This document shows positions 6,349 to 8,703 of a stretch of DNA of 8,703 nt, piece by piece; positions within the stretch are counted from its first letter, which is position 1, and each line of letters opens with the position of its first letter. The translations under genes and the position numbers were made by a program. Origin of the DNA: JBCCGE01 sp039029455 (lineage in GTDB: Bacteria > Pseudomonadota > Gammaproteobacteria > Arenicellales > Poriferihabitantaceae); the NCBI GenBank assembly GCA_039029455.1, contig JBCCGE010000121.1:1-8703 (forward strand), in the 5' to 3' direction. The notes below the pieces were generated by a model. It did no database searches, had not been told where the DNA came from, and worked only from the letters and a program-made list of their open reading frames with translations.

Positions 6349-7235
6349 TGCGAAGACGGCGGGACATCGTAGTACGGCAGGTTTTCGTGCCGCACGCTGT
6401 CCGGTTTTTCGTTTGCCATCGCGCGCACGTGAGCGGCAATATCTGCGAGGCGGGCGAACCATACATCTCGGTTGTTCAGTACATCCTCGAGCCAGTGTTC
6501 GACCTGTTTCCAGCGCGCCAGTCGTCCGGTCAGAAACGGGTGCCAGATTGTGTGAAAGAACCCGCCGGCTTCATAGTGTGCTTCAAATTCCTCCCAGAAT
6601 GCGGCCAGTCCCTGACTCGGTGACCGTACTGGCATCATGTATCCAATTTCCTCATAGTGAGCGAAAGGTGGCCAGTCATCCGTACCCCAATGCACGGGTG
6701 TTTCGACCAGACTGCCTTGTGGTGTGTTCAGCATGTACGGTATGTCATCAGCCATCATGGAACTGTCGTATTCGAAATTCCGTTCGATCAGCAAATCCAC
6801 GACACCCTGAGTGATGTTGTAGACCGGCGCCCGATAACCTTTCGGTGTATTACCGACAACGCGCTGGTGAGCGTCCATTGCACGGTCGAACCATTCCGTT
6901 TGTTCATCATGTGAATGTGCGGTCGGGTCTTCGTGAAGGTATCCGTGATGACCGACTTCGTGTCCTGCCTCCAGAATCGCTTCAACAGCCGCCGGATATT
7001 GCTCGACGCACCAGCCAGGAACGAAAAAAGACTGCTTCAAACCCAGTCTTTTGTAGGTGTCGAGTATTCTCGGAATGGCCACGTTGGGTCCGTAGCGCCC
7101 CATGGATATAGGGTACAACCGATTGTGACTGTCCCGGGGACGGGAGATATGGATCAAACTATCCGCATCCATGTCAAACGTTATTGCACATGCGCATCGG
7201 GCGCCGTTCGGCCATTTAATCGGGTGTTGAATCAT
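6345..7235 (-). CDS. Polysaccharide-deacetylase-fold amidohydrolase, PuuE/HpPgdA/cyclic imidase-like
   Basis: This 296-residue protein has the carbohydrate-esterase-4 (NodB homology) fold. It opens with KWPNGARCACAITFDMDADS (7-26), in which Asp21 and Asp23 are the catalytic/metal aspartates. GHHGYLHED (95-103) supplies the metal histidines His97 and His101. GYRAPVYN (133-140) contains the conserved Arg135, and FFHTIWHPFLTGR (226-238) carries the C-terminal histidine motif. The TFDxD form and HGxxHE motif match the branch holding Helicobacter PgdA, the PuuE allantoinase and Pseudomonas cyclic imidase, not classical chitin deacetylases. No signal peptide is seen, so an intracellular role on a small cyclic amide is more likely than cell-wall editing. 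It is the first gene of a two-gene minus-strand unit with DUF1989. The ATG at 7235 lacks a clear Shine-Dalgarno. The substrate is unknown; a ring product of pyrimidine or ureide catabolism is the contextual guess. Confidence 0.87.
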   Translation of the reverse strand: MIQHPIKWPNGARCACAITFDMDADSLIHISRPRDSHNRLYPISMGRYGPNVAIPRILDTYKRLGLKQSFFVPGWCVEQYPAAVEAILEAGHEVGHHGYLHEDPTAHSHDEQTEWFDRAMDAHQRVVGNTPKGYRAPVYNITQGVVDLLIERNFEYDSSMMADDIPYMLNTPQGSLVETPVHWGTDDWPPFAHYEEIGYMMPVRSPSQGLAAFWEEFEAHYEAGGFFHTIWHPFLTGRLARWKQVEHWLEDVLNNRDVWFARLADIAAHVRAMANEKPDSVRHENLPYYDVPPSSQ

Positions 7236-7249
7236 CGCAGTTCAGGTGC

Positions 7250-7333
7250 AGTACTGAATGCCATGGTAACAGACTGTGTTCCGAGTGCTCTATGTGGAGT
7301 TTGGGGCCGGAGTCTGATGGAGTATTGAATGCC
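7250..7333. repeat. Imperfect direct repeat pair in the divergent intergenic region
   Basis: AGTACTGAATGCC (7250-7262) recurs as AGTATTGAATGCC (7321-7333), 12 of 13 bases identical and 71 bases apart. ATGG follows both copies, directly in the first and after an extra GCC in the second. The position between divergent genes suits a regulator binding site, but two copies of a 13-mer could also be a small duplication. Function not shown. Confidence 0.45.
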
Positions 7334-7364
7334 GCCATGGATCGGACAGTGAATACGCGGACTC

Positions 7365-7440
7365 GTTTACGGCAGCGCACCAGTCCTTGTCGGTTGCCAA
7401 GCAGGCGATAATGGCTGACTATTCGTAAACCGCAGTTAAC
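7365..7440. promoter_or_regulatory. Possible operator: GTAAAC-like hexamers upstream of the FAD oxidoreductase
   Basis: GTTTAC (7365-7370, the reverse complement of GTAAAC), GTAAAC (7425-7430) and GTTAAC (7435-7440) cluster upstream of the FAD gene. The last two start exactly 10 bases apart, one helical turn. The wider contexts TCGTTTACGGCAG and TCGTAAACCGCAG share 10 of 13 bases. This is suggestive of a protein-binding site but short enough to be chance. Confidence 0.25.
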
Positions 7441-7462
7441 GGGCTTGGTCTTGGTGAATACG

Positions 7463-8703
7463 ATGATAAACGAATCGATTTTCTCTCAAAATTTTTCCGA
7501 TGAGCCGTATTGGTGGCGCGCCGCACCACCCCATCGCAGTCCGCAGAGCGATCTGCCTGAGCGCTGCGATGTCGTTATTGTGGGAAGTGGCTTCGCCGGA
7601 CTTTGCTGCGCAATTGAACTCGCTCGGGCAGGGATGGCAGTGTGCGTGCTGGATGCCAGAGAGATAGGTGAAGGGGCAAGTACACGGGCGGCAGGATTCC
7701 TTGCGGGGCGAGCCGGTGTCAGCAAACAGATAAATCTGGAGAAAACTGTTGGCAGGTCGCTCGCGGCAGACATTTTGTGCGAGGCTGATCAGGCCTTTGA
7801 GAATTTCCAAACCTTCATTCGTGATAACGAAATCGACTGTGATTTTGAAATGAATGGCAGACTGGTTGCAGCAAATACGCCAAAAGGGTACGAAAAACTC
7901 GCAAAAAAAATGGAGGAATACAATTCCGACGGCCGCAACCGTTTCGAAATGGTTCCGCGCAGCGAGCAAAGGCGGTATGTGAATACGGACTACTACCATG
8001 GTGGTATGTTGATCAAGGACGGCGCCACTGTGCATCCTGCCAAGTATCATGCCGGATTGGTCAGACTGTGTCTGAGTCTGGGTGTTCGTCTAATTGGCAA
8101 CACCCGCGTAACCCGGGTTGAGGATGACTCGAGTATGAAACGCGTCTATACCGACCGAGGACACATTCGTTCGTCCAGGATCATGCTGGGTACTGGCGGT
8201 TACACCGATGGTTTGTCTCCATGGCACCGCCGTCGGGTTATCCCCATGTCCAGTACCGCGATGGCGACAGAACGGCTCGGACGAGATACAGTGACCGAAC
8301 TGTTGCCAGCTACAGCACCTGTGATCGACAGCAAGAGAGTCATTAGCTACGCGCGCCCGTCTCCTGATGGAGAACATATTCTCTTTGGCGGTCGCGCTCG
8401 ATTTACACCGGTTAGTGCGGAACGCAGTGTTGAAATTCTCTACGATCAGATGATTGAAGTATTTCCTCAGCTGAAGGGTGTAAAAATTCTGCATGCATGG
8501 TCGGGCTTCATGGCATTTACATTTGATTTTCTGCCCAAGGTAGGAGAGAAAAACGGTTTCCATTACGCGTTGGCATGCAACGGTGGTTCGGGCATCATAA
8601 TGATGAGCTGGCTGGGGGAAAAAGCAGCCGGCAACATTCTGGGCTTGACCGAGAACAAAAGCGCGTTTGAAAAACTGCCGTTTAAAACGATGCCCGCGTA
8701 TTC
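7463..8703 (+). CDS. FAD-dependent amine/amino-acid oxidoreductase, DadA/PuuB-like (C-terminus cut by window end)
   Basis: The frame is open from ATG 7463 to the window end, giving 413 complete codons of a protein usually about 430-460 residues long, so only a little is missing. The N-terminal PYWWRAAPP (15-23) precedes the dinucleotide-binding motif in VVIVGSGFAGLCCAIELA (37-54), with Asp64 ending the second strand (VCVLDA), and GASTRAAGF (71-79) follows as the usual FAD pyrophosphate contact. The C-terminal end has the typical WSGFMAFTFDFLP segment followed by CNGGSG and WLGEKAAGNILG, which close the FAD site. Relatives oxidise D-amino acids, gamma-glutamylputrescine, glycine-type or other secondary amines; the substrate cannot be told. 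GTG 7454 and TTG 7451 are in frame just upstream, but the ATG with GGTG 6 bases before it is preferred. A long antisense frame across its 5' half is a shadow. It is transcribed away from the deacetylase gene, so its link to the URC genes is only proximity. Confidence 0.88.
   Translation, partial: MINESIFSQNFSDEPYWWRAAPPHRSPQSDLPERCDVVIVGSGFAGLCCAIELARAGMAVCVLDAREIGEGASTRAAGFLAGRAGVSKQINLEKTVGRSLAADILCEADQAFENFQTFIRDNEIDCDFEMNGRLVAANTPKGYEKLAKKMEEYNSDGRNRFEMVPRSEQRRYVNTDYYHGGMLIKDGATVHPAKYHAGLVRLCLSLGVRLIGNTRVTRVEDDSSMKRVYTDRGHIRSSRIMLGTGGYTDGLSPWHRRRVIPMSSTAMATERLGRDTVTELLPATAPVIDSKRVISYARPSPDGEHILFGGRARFTPVSAERSVEILYDQMIEVFPQLKGVKILHAWSGFMAFTFDFLPKVGEKNGFHYALACNGGSGIIMMSWLGEKAAGNILGLTENKSAFEKLPFKTMPAY

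Larger units (their letters stand above)
7236..7462. other. Divergent intergenic region (227 bases)
   Basis: The region separates the leftward deacetylase-DUF1989 unit from the rightward FAD oxidoreductase gene, so it must hold promoters for at least one and probably both. I found no -35/-10 pair with acceptable spacing on either strand: TTGCCA (7394-7399) and GATAAT (7407-7412) are only 7 bases apart. It contains a 13-base imperfect direct repeat and a set of GTAAAC-like hexamers, listed separately. No RNA gene or intrinsic terminator is apparent. Confidence 0.6.

Noticed and set aside
6349..6462. N-terminal extension of the DUF1989 protein (38 extra residues)
   Set aside because: The extra part is an arginine-rich read-through of the deacetylase gene in another frame; the ATGA overlap at 6345-6348 gives a better start and the normal family N-terminus.
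6329..6814. 161-codon plus-strand frame opposite the deacetylase/DUF1989 junction
   Set aside because: Opposite two recognised genes; Arg/Ser/Val-rich translation without motifs.
7394..7412. TTGCCA and GATAAT as a sigma70 promoter for the FAD gene
   Set aside because: The spacer is 7 bases instead of about 17, so the pair cannot work as a normal -35/-10.
7436..8050. 204-codon minus-strand open frame antisense to the FAD oxidoreductase
   Set aside because: It lies across a plus-strand frame with clear FAD-binding motifs, its translation shows no recognisable domain, and it begins inside the oxidoreductase gene without a ribosome site. Shadow frame.
8090..8563. 157-codon minus-strand open frame antisense to the FAD oxidoreductase
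   Set aside because: Same reason: it is fully inside a well-supported plus-strand gene and its translation has no family features.

Overview
The window is bacterial. It is gene-dense, with short or overlapping gene junctions and base composition close to balanced by eye. Gene content (a Pot/spermidine-putrescine-type ABC importer, URC-type pyrimidine catabolism genes, a DUF1989 protein, a PuuE/HpPgdA-type deacetylase and a DadA/PuuB-type FAD oxidoreductase) suggests a heterotrophic proteobacterium that uses nitrogen compounds. I cannot place it more precisely from sequence alone.

Layout. (1) Bases 1-5611, plus strand: the C-terminal end of a periplasmic binding protein, a strong intrinsic terminator, two ABC permeases (4-base overlap), the ATPase (1-base gap), a GTP-cyclohydrolase-II-like protein (26-base gap) and a DUF1688 protein (20-base gap). 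The last two match URC1 and URC4 of the 'URC' uracil catabolic route first worked out in the yeast Lachancea kluyveri and also found in bacteria. (2) Bases 5650-7235, minus strand, convergent with the first block: a polysaccharide-deacetylase-fold amidohydrolase followed by a DUF1989 (urea-carboxylase-associated) protein, joined by a 4-base ATGA overlap. (3) Bases 7236-7462: a divergent intergenic region with imperfect repeats but no promoter I can call. (4) Bases 7463 to the window end, plus strand: an FAD-dependent amine/amino-acid oxidoreductase, cut by the window edge near its C terminus.

How it may fit together (inference). The importer would bring in a nitrogen compound. Because its genes run straight into URC1-URC4, the natural guess is a pyrimidine or related ureide, although Pot-type importers are best known for polyamines. 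URC1 and URC4 would act on a uracil-derived (probably ribosylated) intermediate on the way to urea and a three-carbon acid. The deacetylase-fold protein (relatives open cyclic imides and allantoin) and the DUF1989 protein (relatives act on carboxyguanidine next to urea carboxylase) are plausible handlers of ureide or amide side products, and the FAD enzyme would oxidise an amine. No uracil phosphoribosyltransferase, urease, urea carboxylase or allophanate hydrolase lies in the window. If the pathway reading is right they should be encoded elsewhere. The most notable point is the physical linkage of URC1-URC4 to a Pot-type importer and, nearby, to the deacetylase/DUF1989 pair.
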